From contig CAXAMN010021940.1 in assembly GCA_963970005.1 (NCBI GenBank), positions 762,046 through 826,045 on the forward strand: a DNA stretch of 64,000 bases, read 5' to 3'. Every line of letters starts with the position of its first letter. Positions within the stretch are counted from its first letter, which is position 1. A model generated the notes under the pieces. That model was not told where the DNA came from. It searched no databases and saw only the letters and a list, made by a program, of their open reading frames with translations. Positions 34,438-45,008 of the stretch are shown here, one piece after another. The translations under genes and the position numbers were made by a program. This DNA comes from Durusdinium trenchii (lineage: Eukaryota > Sar > Dinophyceae > Suessiales > Symbiodiniaceae).

Positions 34438-37400
34438 TCATCTAGTCTTTTGGGGTCTTGACCCAGTCTCCTTGGCACCGGGGCCATAGCCTCGGCCGTC
34501 GATGATGTCGTAGCCTCGTCTTCTCTGCTCTTCATAGCGCTCCGGGGCCACGCGGTTCAGCTGACGGAGCTCGCGGATGTGGTCGCCCTTGAGATCCTGC
34601 CGACGCCCCACCCAAACCCCAGGGTGGCCCGTCCCCTGCCGGAAGAGCAGCAGTTGCGAGTCGGGGAGCGGTTGAACACATCCTCCGGGCCGGACAAAGT
34701 GTGTCAGTGATGGATCTCGAAAGGAGAGGCTTCCAGATCAAACACCCCTTTGGAACCGCATCCCCGCTCCACACTTGCAGGGCCTTGATGGGGGCCTTGA
34801 CGGGCCTTGGTGTGCTGAGGTGGGCTTTCCCTGTCTGCCCTCGGTATCGATGGGACGACTGCAGTTCGTCCTGTGCGTGGAAGTTGTGGTCCACAATGTA
34901 GCGATTCTTGAAGCGGCCAGTGCGCTCCTGGCGGGGAAAAACCCTTCCATACAAACGGGCGGTGGAGATAAAGAACCAGAAACATATCCAGAATAATACC
35001 TGAGACCAATCTTCTGCGTACATTTTTTGGTACCTCTGAGCTACTGGCATCTGGAAAGGCTAGATGGCCCAAAACTTTAGAATCCCAAGGCTAACTCGCA
35101 AACACTTATCTCCATCTTGTTGGTCTTCACACAGAACAGTTCACCCCGACATCCCCCCAACCACCTTTGGAGCCCCAACCACCTTTGGGGCCGTCCTTCT
35201 CCTTCGTGTCGTAGAGCCGGAGCATCTCCGGATTGTACGTCTCATGGGAAAGGATCCCATAGGCCGTACTTTCGCGACCTTTGTAGGATGGAGGGTACCT
35301 GGCAAAAGCGGGCGGGCTGGAAGAAGGCGAAGAGACGAGCTATGACCCATCGTTGAAGATAGGTGCGCTGACTTCCCTGACGGTTCTGGGGAAGACCCCA
35401 ACGCATGAATCAAACATCCCCAGTGTCATGGTTTTCTTAGACTTGCTTGAGGAACCTGGAAAGACTACCCTTCTACAATTCCAGTAGAATAGATTTCACC
35501 AAGAACACGAAACTATGAAACAAATCCAAGCTTTTCGGAAAACAAAGTTCAATTCCAATCCTGCCGGCAGGGCAGACCAGCAGTCTCTCATCCGAACAGC
35601 AACCATAGAAATATATGTACCAGCAACTGTACCAGCACCATCCTGTCTGGGTGTCCTGGCTGAACATCTCTAAGCAGTGTAGCCTAGTCCACACCCATTG
35701 GGAAGAGGTCCTGCTATGGGAGACTCAGATTATGGGAGTATGGAGACCCACGGCCAGCCGTTCACCCCACCGGCCAGGCTTCGCTGCGCCTGGCTTCTCC
35801 GCGCAGGTGAATCTCCACCTCCCGCGCATCGTCGATTCTCTGCACCCTCTCCTGGCCGCTCCGAGATCAGAGCTCCGACCAGTGAGCTGTCCAGAGCTCC
35901 GATGGCAAAAGGAGCCCAGTTCGGTGGTTTCAGGTGATTTATGAAGGACCCTACAAAAAAGACATTAAACAACAACATCTTTCCGGTGCTAGTGGCATTA
36001 CTCATTGAAAACCACTGTATTGTACTAGTACAGTAGTAGAATTGGAGAGCAATTAAGCAACATAGACTGTAACATAGATTCAGTGGTTGGGTAGTCCTGA
36101 GTTCCCCGGTCGCTCTGAACAAAGGCGGCGTAGAAAAGCCGATTGAATCATCACTGAGCGGTAAGTATAGGATATATAGATTAAACAACATCCTGTGTAT
36201 AGGTGTGATATAGCATTGTTTAAGTCGTTATATACTTGGACCATTCCCAAACAGGAATAGCCCCCAAATTGTTGGGATAGCCATGGATTGCAGGCTCCTC
36301 AGTTCTCACGCGACCGCCCGTTTCCCCGCTTCCCCCCGCTTCCCGCGACCGGACAGATCGACGCCTCCACCTTTGGATCGCAGAACTTCCCGGTCAGGGG
36401 ATCGAAGCCGTTCTTCGCCATATGCTTCTCGGTGGCCTGGGAGCGACAAGGGGAGCGAACTGGGGAGCGGCTATGAGCGGCTGGGTGGGAAGATAGGCAA
36501 GGAAACAGAGTCAGTCAAGAGTTGAATGATCCCAAAAGGACCCACTCACTTGGCAACCTGGAGAAAGAATCCAATCATGTTTTGGCTTCGGATGGCTTTG
36601 GACTAAGTTTGCGGTACACATGGTCACCTTGCCTGAAGCACCGTGCTTTATCTTGATTGGTCGGACTTGCATCAAATGATGCGAAAGCTCACAGTAGCCG
36701 CTCAGTAGCTGTCAGGGTGGGACAGTGTGAGCGGCAGCTATATATTTATGTGTGAGACAATGACAATATCTACAAAATCTCTCGAAACTCCTGCTGGGGA
36801 CTGGGCCATCAACCCAAAACACTCAGGAAAAGAGCCAACGTGTGCTCTTAATATAAAAGAAAGGCATGCGTTGCATCAAGCCATCGTCCATCTTACCCCC
36901 TGCAAACTAACATGGACCATGAAAAGGGACCCCTGTCAGTAAGACTATTCTCATCTGCCACCCGATGGTTTTCAGGGTCCATGTTAATCTGCAGGAGGGT
37001 ATAGCCTCACAGCCCCCAGATCGCGCCTCCAAGAGGTTCACTCGCTTCTCTTGGCGCAGCTTCTCCGAATGATTGTCCAAATACCTGAGCCGAACAGCGG
37101 TAACCGGACTCCCTCAGCTCCGTACCCCTTGTTTAGCTGTTCGTTTTGGCCGGGGCGCTGACACCCCAATAGTAGGATCATGTAGGATCCAATAGGATAT
37201 CCACTAAGTGGGCAGGGCTCCTGATGACCAAAGGGTCCACTGAAGGAAGGGGGCAGGGGCCCCTTCAAGAGGTCGGGGTGGACCCGGATGGTGCCGGCAT
37301 CGGAATGTTCCAAGGTGCCACCACTTCGGACCTAGGTCCAATCCCTGGTTGGACATCCAGTTCGGTGGGATTTGGGATCAACCTTCAACCAGGGACGCCA

Positions 37401-40166
37401 ATCCCGGACGCCTTTCCGAATTGTGCAAATCTAATGTTAAAACCTTTGCGATGTTTGGTTCAATTGGGCCCAATCATCAACGAAATTCTTTTTTGGTTGG
37501 GTCTCCTCGATAGAGTTGTGCAGCTCGAAAAGGCCTCATTTTGTGAATATCCACCGACCCCGGTCGATGGGCGGGAGCGCGTCTGCCCAAAATAATTCAG
37601 TTCCATGCAACATGTAGTCTCCTCTCGCCCTCCCTCTCGCCCTCCCTCTCTCTACCCTGTTTGTGCCAAAGCTACCTGTTGGTCACTATGTCAAAGTCCT
37701 TGCAAAGAAATGCAGGTATCCTCCTGACCCGGGGAGACTTCTCCTTCATCCGTGGGCGGCTATCTTCCTTGGCCCAATGCTGTTCCTTGAAGGGCAGGTT
37801 GGAGAGGATATTGTAGTCCACTGCGGTGTCAGGAAAGTTGCCTGAAGAAGGGCCAAGCCATCGGCAGTTGTCCAAAGGAACTTGAAATGAATACGAGTAC
37901 TGTAGAGACCCACCAGATGATGGCATACCTTACTGTGTCGTTCCATTCTTGCCGAGGTAAATATTTCCATTGAAATTGCGCAATAACCAGTCCAATTATA
38001 TATATAATAGATTTAAAAAATGAAGATATATGCATGCACACGAAATTCATTGCTTTTCCAGCAGACACCCACCCTTCCCATCTAAACTGCATCCAACCGT
38101 CCCAGCCAAGTGCATTTGATCATCCGTCCCTGCCGAGAAAAACATACTCGGTGCTTCCGTAGCGCGTCTCAACCGTCTCCCAGGCCTTTGCCCTCCTTGG
38201 TGCGCTCCTTCTCGCCCAGAGTACCATGGCCCCCCAAGCGCATGGGATCTTTTCCAGGTGCCAGTTTATCCAGCTTGGACTCTTGACCTGGTTCGGTTTA
38301 ACAGTTGCCGTTTCGGTTTAACAGTTGCTGGAGAAAAAAGACACGTGCAACACCCCCATAAAGATCCTAAAGGGACGTTTGAAGAGCGTGCTAGCCGCTA
38401 GCCGATAAGAAGGAACAACATACAAAAACACGCACCACAAGGAGAAAGATGAGAAAGCACACTACACTGACCACACGCGTCTCTTTATTTCGGTCCAGTC
38501 GCTGAGGATGTTGAAAGGCTGCTCCCGCAGGATCTGGATGTCCCTGGCACCTGGAGAGGGAAGGAATTGACAAAATAGATTGAACGCCTTAGCCCGAATG
38601 AGTCCCAAATAGATTGAAGGGGTGATTTCTCAAGGACTTTGTGGCTTGAACTGCTTGGACCTTTCCATTGAGACAAACAATTATTCCCGTGTTTCATTTG
38701 GTTTCTTGATGTTTCTTGGGGGCCCCTTATCTTACAAAGAACCCGAGCTCGTCTGAGCAGGGCGCCGTCTGAGCTCGCCACGGTACCCGTCTGAGCTCGG
38801 CACGGTTCAGATGTGCCACTCGCTCTCGCTCCTCCGCATGCCTCTGTGTACCCTCCACCGCGCCGTCGCGATAGCGGCCCAGAACAGGGTCATAGGTGCG
38901 CTCCTGGGCCTGGAGGAGTGGCGCGGTGCTATGCGGGGAAGCACCCTCGTGCAGTGCTTCACTTCTACGGGGGGCCTGAAGAGATGAAGAGATGTATGTG
39001 ACCAATATATATATATATGTATAATATATATATATACTATATTATATATATATATATATCGATTTATTTAGGGTGTTCATTGAAGGGAAGGAGTGGTGTA
39101 AACATGTCGTGTAAACCGACTGAAATGGGTTTGACACGGTTTTTGAGGGTCTGGAGTCTATAAATAATGAGGTTCAATATCTGCAACGTGTTCACAAATG
39201 TTCACAAGGGTCTGCACCCTCCGACATGCCCTCCCTTTGTCCCTTCCAACTCTCGCCAAGCCGGACTCTGTTCGGGCTTCTCCCGCCTGAAACATGCCAG
39301 GGAGAAGCCGCAAGGGCTGACCACTGACCAAGCCAGCATCCACTTCATACCTCTTCTCCCTTTCATAGGCCCGGAGCTGGTCACCCCAAGTCTCCCCCAA
39401 GACGATCGTCATAGCGCGGAACCGTGCGAAGGGTGACAACGACGGTGTCGGGAGGTCACGACATCGCGAAAAAGCGACGTCTGGCCGCCGCGTCGTTTTG
39501 AGACTGGAGATGGGAGCGAAGGGCGGACAGCGAATGCAGCCACCAAATGCCAGCTTCAGGACGATGACATGGTCACATTCATCCTTTGGACAAAACCGCT
39601 TGTTGAATCATAGCAGAACCAGAACCATTCAGAACCCCTTACATGAGAACCATTGGTTTACTATGGTTTAGTGGTGTTTGTAGAGCACCTGCTGAGATCA
39701 CAAAACCACGCCGGGCCACTGTATGGTAGTGTTGATATGTCACCCGCATGAAGACAGCCTGGGTCTCAAGAAAAAGCAACCAGGACTACAAATAGAAGTG
39801 ACCCACAGCTGGCCAAAACCACGACTGAGAGCCCCTCCCACCTGAGAGCTTTCTCTGTGACTCCTGCGAGATGGCCTCCATGACCTCAGTATAGGAGGTG
39901 CGAGACCAAACTGTGCCAAATCCGCATCGTTCTTGAAAGGTTCTCTTGGACACATCACCACTGGGTTTCACGTGGGTTGTGAAGGGGGTATACAGATCAC
40001 CTGCAGGTCGCAAAAAAGACTTTGGCGGCGACATGCTGCAACAGCCAATGTTGACGGGGCTTTTAGGGGGTACGAGGCAGTTTTCAGTCAGACTGGTTGA
40101 TTCCTCAAGAGCTGTCGGGGTCGAAAGATACCTGTACTTTCGGGTATCCACCTCCTCCCTCGCCGA
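34438..40166 (-). CDS. large conserved-looking multi-exon gene with repeated F/YDP-x-x-G motifs
   Basis: Exons: 40166-39842; 39376-39329; 38909-38804 (TYDPVLGRYRDG, VAHLN); 38550-38477 (DIQILREQPFNILSDW); 37841-37676 (VDYNILSNLPFKEQHW, CKDFDIVTN); 37084-37027 (YLDNHSEKLRQEKRVNLLE); 36436-36350 (KHMAKNGFDPLTGKFCDP); 35851-35790 (VQRIDDAREVEIHLRGEA); 35298-35196 (TAYGILSHETYNPEMLRLYD); 34927-34871 (GRFKNRYIVDHNFHAQ); 34596-34471 or to the stop at 34438. From 37841 leftward every junction is in phase. Donors after 37027 and 35790 are GC; those after 35196 and 34871 are GA. The join at 38804/38550 restores AAC-CGT-GCC. The end of 38477 is uncertain by a few bases. The protein is hydrophilic, helical, Arg/Lys/Glu-rich, with no membrane segment. 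It resembles axonemal/cytoskeletal proteins of alveolates only in style, so the function is unknown. Confidence 0.7.
39001..39060. repeat. AT dinucleotide tract
   Basis: About 55 bp of imperfect AT/TATA repeats in the intron upstream of the exon at 38,909. No coding content. Confidence 0.85.
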
Positions 40167-40903
40167 CTTGTAAAGATCTCAGGTGGCGACAGGGTGCCAA
40201 ACGGCCAAAGTCGTGAAGGATCATGCCCTAGCCATGCCGCGGCATGGCTCACGTGAGATGACTCAGGCGGCACACTTTCCTGGTTCTTGGTGTTTGGGGC
40301 ACATCATCCGAACATTACCCTCGACTTCCCTCGACATTTATTTGGAGAATGAACGAGCTTCGTGTCAGGCACACAAACTGGATAGATCATGATAGAGATG
40401 TCATCGCTTGGCTGTCAGCAGCACCATGGAACTGACTTGGCCAGTTTGCTTGGACTCTTCTTGACATGGATAGCACCACGGATGGTGTAGGACACCCTGC
40501 ACCCTGGCAAATCAGGTCAAGCCCCAGTATCTAAAGGACCTCTGGTTTTGGCAGGTGTTGTTGCGGCTAATGGCGCCACTGGGGAGAAGTTGTAAATAAT
40601 TACGTACATTTTTTGTTGTGCACTTTCATGTGAGCAGGGTGGGGTGGGCTGGTGTGGTGTTAACGTTGTGGCGCACATAGCCTCAACTGCGTCTGCAAGG
40701 TTCAAAAGAACGTTAACGCCACCCTCACACCACACCACCCTTGCCCAGCCTGCAAAATTGTCCGATAGCGCATCAAGCTTGTGCCATCGTGAGCAATGTT
40801 GATGGCGATCGTTGTAATGACTACCCTGCCCCGAGGACCTTTTTGACCCCCCACCACCAAGGTAAGAAAAAGCCAAAAGCTCACAACAATAATTTATATA
40901 TAT

Positions 40904-40991
40904 ATACCAGCACCCTGCAACAGGTCTCCTCTGGAGGCTTTTGCTGACTTAAAAGTCGCAGGTGGTGACCCGTTGGAGGGTGCTGGTGTAT
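40904..40991. mobile_element. MITE-like element, family A copy 2
   Basis: Terminal repeats TACCAGCACCCTGCAACAGG and its inverted, slightly diverged right end (CCCGTTGGAGGGTGCTGGTG) enclose the same core as the copy at 12303. It sits inside a TATATATA tract on both sides, consistent with insertion at TA. The core of about 35 bp is identical between copies, while the arms differ at a few sites. Confidence 0.8.
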
Positions 40992-41118
40992 ATATATAAC
41001 TATATATATATATTATATGTTGGTCAATATTAATTACTGACTGGTTACTTACTGGTTACTTCGTTTCTGCAGCCCGGGCTCCCGCCACCAAGTTCCACAA
41101 CCCGCCACCACCGTGCAC

Positions 41119-41269
41119 CTGTTGGCCAAGCTCTGCGCACCAAACTCTGCCTGGGGCCCGCTAGGCCCGGTTCTCCGTTCGGGCCGGTGGACGACATGTC
41201 GACGACGGGAGATCGGTACCAGATCGGTTTCCTTCCACCGGCCCCATCCGAGTTCCAAAGCTGTTCGAC
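41119..41269 (-). CDS. exon, possibly downstream part of the TPR gene
   Basis: The minus strand has acceptor tgtttcgag, 50 codons (KPIWYRSPVVDMSSTGPNGE, QSLVRRAWPT) and donor GTGCAC, starting in phase 0 like the end of the TPR exon at 43722. The plus strand is open here too (DDMSTTGDRYQIGFLPPAPS) with acceptable splice sites, so the strand call relies on the paired AG/GT signals and on neighbours. No domain recognised. Confidence 0.4.
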
Positions 41270-41444
41270 CTCGAAACATGGCGGGATTGGGTCAGAAACG
41301 CTGCAAATCCTGGTGCACCCTGTATAACCACTGCATGTCTTTCTCAGAACCATGAATGACCAATGGTGACCTGGCGTCGAAATCACATGTCTGGCACCCC
41401 CTCCTGCCACTGAAATCACCGAGCGCTCGACCGAGCGCCGCGCC

Positions 41445-41519
41445 TCAGGCGCCGTGCCTCGCGCCCGGTCCGTGGCGCCGAGCGGCGATCTGTGCGATGG
41501 CCATGGGCGCGATGAGCTG
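41445..41519 (-). CDS. possible short exon
   Basis: After gatggag a 25-codon frame reads QLIAPMAIAQIAARRHGPGA and reaches TGA at 41445. A GC donor (GCGAG/GCACGG) just before would make it internal. Codon bias is good, but the region is so GC-rich that all frames are open. Confidence 0.25.
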   Translation of the reverse strand, partial: QLIAPMAIAQIAARRHGPGARHGA

Positions 41520-43044
41520 CTCCATCAAGGGTACGTGGTTCGCGTCCGCTGCGCGTGCGAAGCACCATGAGAGGTTGGACCTCGGCGCATGGAGCTGTGT
41601 TTCAGGTCGATATCGGGTGAGATCGGAGTATATAGTAATCAGAAATCATCAAAAACCGCAGAGTAGCTGCAATTGGAATCCTGCAAGCTTAGCGGCTTAG
41701 CTACACATAGAATTTCGCTGACCTACCCGCTGATGGACAACACACCTGCACCACTCGCCGTATTGGACGCCAACACTGTCCAACGCCCCCTCTGAAAAGC
41801 ACGTTTTTTCTTCTAAGGCGGCTGGGTCTGTCAACGATGAAAGACCCTCCCCAAACCTCAGCATTGAAGTGCACGGCTCCTATCTGCCAAACATAGTGAG
41901 AACTGAGACCATTCCTGAGACATCCTAAGACCCAATGTTACCCACAGTGGATGACCATGGAGACTCCCAAGGTATCCCCTTCCAAACAAGGACGCTTCAG
42001 TGGACATGGTCAGACATGGCCATAGTTCCAAAGCCTCCTTTTCGTGGTGCACTTCCGTGTCAGGTGTGGGGAAGTCAAAACTGGAGATTGGCATTGCAGG
42101 GCATGACCTCCTTCTCCATTGTACACCCGCCCGCACCGGGAAAATTGCTGAAACCTTGTGCCTCCATTCAGAGCGCTAGCTCGTGACGCCTGGTGGGCCT
42201 TTCTTTAGCTGAGACGGATCCAAAGCGCCCAGGGCCCGTCACTTGAGCTACTGCCTGCCACCTGATAGAAAATCCTTCAACACTGGATGGATTGCACTAA
42301 ACCATCCATTTGGGGGTTTTGGTCGTAGCTCACTTGCCCTACTGCCACACCACTAGTTCCATCACAGCCATCTTTTGCAAACGGAGGTTTGTTTGAAAGA
42401 ATTTGAAAGATCTGGCATGCACGCCCTGTTTCATGGAACATACTTCTGGACAGCTGATAATAAAACATGTATGATTGTAAGCGATTGTGCTGATCAATGA
42501 TTGATACATATATTGATATACACAAATACACAAGCGAATATAAACGATATAATATAGTTACAACCCCCAACGGGCTCTAACCAACTCCTGGAAGCTCAAA
42601 GAGCCACAAGGCTTCAATGCTTTCCACACTGACACCCATCATCCACAGACTCACTAGCATGGAATGGGAAAATTGCCCACGAATGCATGCATGCGCTGTT
42701 TTTTTCCAGATCTGACCGTTTCACATTTCACGATGGTGAATGGGGGCGATTTGATCTCACTCAGACTGCAGCATCGCAGCATACACATTCCGCTCACGTT
42801 TCGTGCCTTTGCTCTCCTTCCGAGCCTGCCATGACCCCATTAAAGCGAGAGCATACCCGGGGTGACCTTCAACAACCCTCTGGAAGGGCCAAGTTGGAGA
42901 CCCATGTTCACCCCTCTATATGTGCATTTAACTATATGGAGGCCTTCATCATTGGGTTTTTGGTCTATGTCCTTCTTGCAGGCGTCGAACTGGGAGGTCC
43001 TATTTCGGGTGACACAAAAAAATCAATAGACTCGGCAATAGAGA

Positions 43045-43156
43045 TTGGGTCTATCCTATTACCTGGGCCCAGTGGATGATGATTCAGTTGCAGGCCTTGT
43101 TTAAAAATGATGATTGGCTTGTTGACGGGTTGTTACAGGCAATTAGGACAAACCAA
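43045..43156. mobile_element. MITE-like element, family C copy 1
   Basis: Ends TTGGGTCTATCCTATTACCTG / CAGGCAATTAGGACAAACCAA are inverted repeats of about 22 bp with mismatches. TAGAGA lies directly outside both ends, a likely 6-bp target duplication. The interior contains CCAGTGGATGATGAT, shared with copy 2 at 61149-61271. Non-coding, 112 bp. Confidence 0.75.
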
Positions 43157-43721
43157 TAGAGACGTCTAAGGGGAGACTTCATTTCGGTCATGGACCCTCG
43201 AGGGTAAACTGTCCGCACGTCCTTCTCCGGTGGATCCCTCAAAACAGGGTCGAACCGGGAGGGTCGAAGATCTGAAGAATGAAATTCAAGCATGTTGCCC
43301 GTGATGTGTGGATGAGATGCTTTGATTCATAGCGTGTGGAGATGGGAAAAGGCTCAAGACCATGAATCAACAGTCAACATGAACCTTCTGGCCATGTCGA
43401 GATCCCGGTGTTCTCGCCCTAGGCCCTAATCACCGCAGCGTTCACACCCCCCCGGCCTGCTGCAAAAGGTGCTTGGCCTCACTGTTCCCAGCGTTGACCT
43501 TGGGCTCGGCTCATGTGGCTCGGCTCGGCTTCAGGAACAGTGCCTCTCTCCCATCTGTCTGGCACACGTCAGCCCACAGTACCCGGTAAAAAGCAGATAT
43601 CTCACGAAAACCCAAGCCATGCCCACTCCTGCCTGGCGACCTGCCACAACTATGCAACTCAGCTTGAGTTCAAGCTCCAAGAGCTCCACAACTCCGAACT
43701 CTACTCATCTCCCCTCCACGC

Positions 43722-45008
43722 CTCCAAGACCTTCTTCAGATCCTTCTCCGCGCGGTCTGCCTCGCCCAGCGCCAGCAGCGCCTTTCCCCGGCGGAAGAGC
43801 GCCTGACTTCGGCGCCGCGGCGGACGCACGACGCACGTGGCCCTGGACGATGGAGCGACGAGCATCGGTGTCAAAGGGACAAAGGTGAGCCAAAGGATCG
43901 GTGTCATGAAGCGAAAAAGAACGTGAAAGATCAACGGCCAACAAACAAGAGACAGAAAGGGTCGATTCAAGCAGGGCTTCACTTCCAACCGCGACTTGCA
44001 CAAAGATTCGATGCACCCAACTGGTCTTCTGAATGGGTGGAGGTGCTTCATGTAGGACGCATCCCGCACCCTAAAGACATGAGGGCTCCGAAACGGAAGA
44101 ACTGTCTCTCCGGTGAAACGTTGGAGGGACCATCCTATGACATCGTATGCCGTAGACCGCCCGGGCGGATCCTGCCAGAGACTCGAACAACTTCGACATC
44201 CAGTTGGGAATCAATGAGATAATTGTGTGTGTGTGTGTGACGTGTGTGTGTCATTTCACGTACCTGCCTATACATCTATAATAATATATATATATAACTA
44301 AATATAGTACACATCCACATCACACCTGCATCAAAACGAGCGCTGCAGGGTGCAGGTCATATGGCCGGTTTCAGGTTGGCCGCACACGTGGAGGGATCCG
44401 GAGGGGTCGGTCCGCAGGGCGGTCTCCCAGGCGGTCTCCCTGCCTTCTCGTTGGCCGGGTTGGTGCGCAAGATGGCATTGCAAACGGCCTGAGCTCGGAT
44501 GCGCACACCAGCCACACCGCGTTGCATGCAGCCAGGCTCCAAAGTTCCATGGTCATGTATATATGGTGCACTGTGGGACCATGTCTGTTGTTTCACCAGA
44601 TCTCGGTAAGACTGAAAAACCTATTACTTCACTCTGGACTGGTGCGAATTGGCCCAAACATGGGCAGGGAAGCGATCCCAAGAAAATACGAACACTGGTT
44701 GGTGGTTTCACCGGACTTGAATTTTTTGGTCAGTGGGTTCAATCATCCCAAGTAAAGGTTGAAAACACCATGGTACCACCTAGTATATCATACATCTGAC
44801 TGCCAAGCCTGAAAACACGAGGCAGGCACAAGCTGGTTGAGTCGAGGGCCCTGCAAAATCTGCAAACAAAGTAAAACATCACAAACACCCCGGCCCCAAG
44901 ACCTCAAGTTGCGGGGTCATCGGTACCATTTCACTGCTCAGTGATGCTCAGTGCCCTTGGATTTGCCTCGACATCTCGCCACTTCTCGAGCTTGAGCAAG
45001 CACGCAGC
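43722..45008 (-). CDS. tetratricopeptide-repeat (TPR) protein, three exons
   Basis: Exon 45008-44967 follows cctag and contains AACLLKLEKWRDVE. Exon 44488-44444 follows gagctcag and contains AVCNAILRTNPANEK. Exon 43802-43722 follows gaagtcag and contains ALFRRGKALLALGEADRAEK, then DLKKVLE. All junctions are phase 0, and all three donors are GC type (GAG/GCAAAT, AAG/GCAGGG, GAG/GCGTGG). The 56 joined residues give canonical TPR helices (NPANEKALFRRGKALL...A..DL), as in TPR domains of FKBP-type isomerases and Hsp90 co-chaperones, where basic residues clamp the chaperone C-terminus (known of the family). Upstream and downstream exons are not securely found, so the full domain make-up is unknown. 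The family match across three joins is strong. Confidence 0.85.
44226..44252. repeat. TG dinucleotide tract
   Basis: Short TG repeat with one CG interruption, inside an intron of the TPR gene. Similar tracts occur at 13571-13590, 49448-49463 and 57654-57676. Confidence 0.85.

Noticed and set aside
34076-34489. Poly-Ser ORF (and poly-Met on the other strand) running through the N gap
   Set aside because: Product of the ATC repeat, with unknown bases inside. Only the part right of 34,438 on the minus strand is real coding sequence.
35000-35054. Continuous frame MPVAQRYQKMYAEDWSQ followed by a Trp/Phe-rich stretch joined to the exon at 34927
   Set aside because: A pyrimidine-rich acceptor (tttttccccgccag) right before the 34927 exon, plus the GA donor at 35196, gives a phase-0 join of the better-conserved parts. 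The hydrophobic stretch is read as intron.
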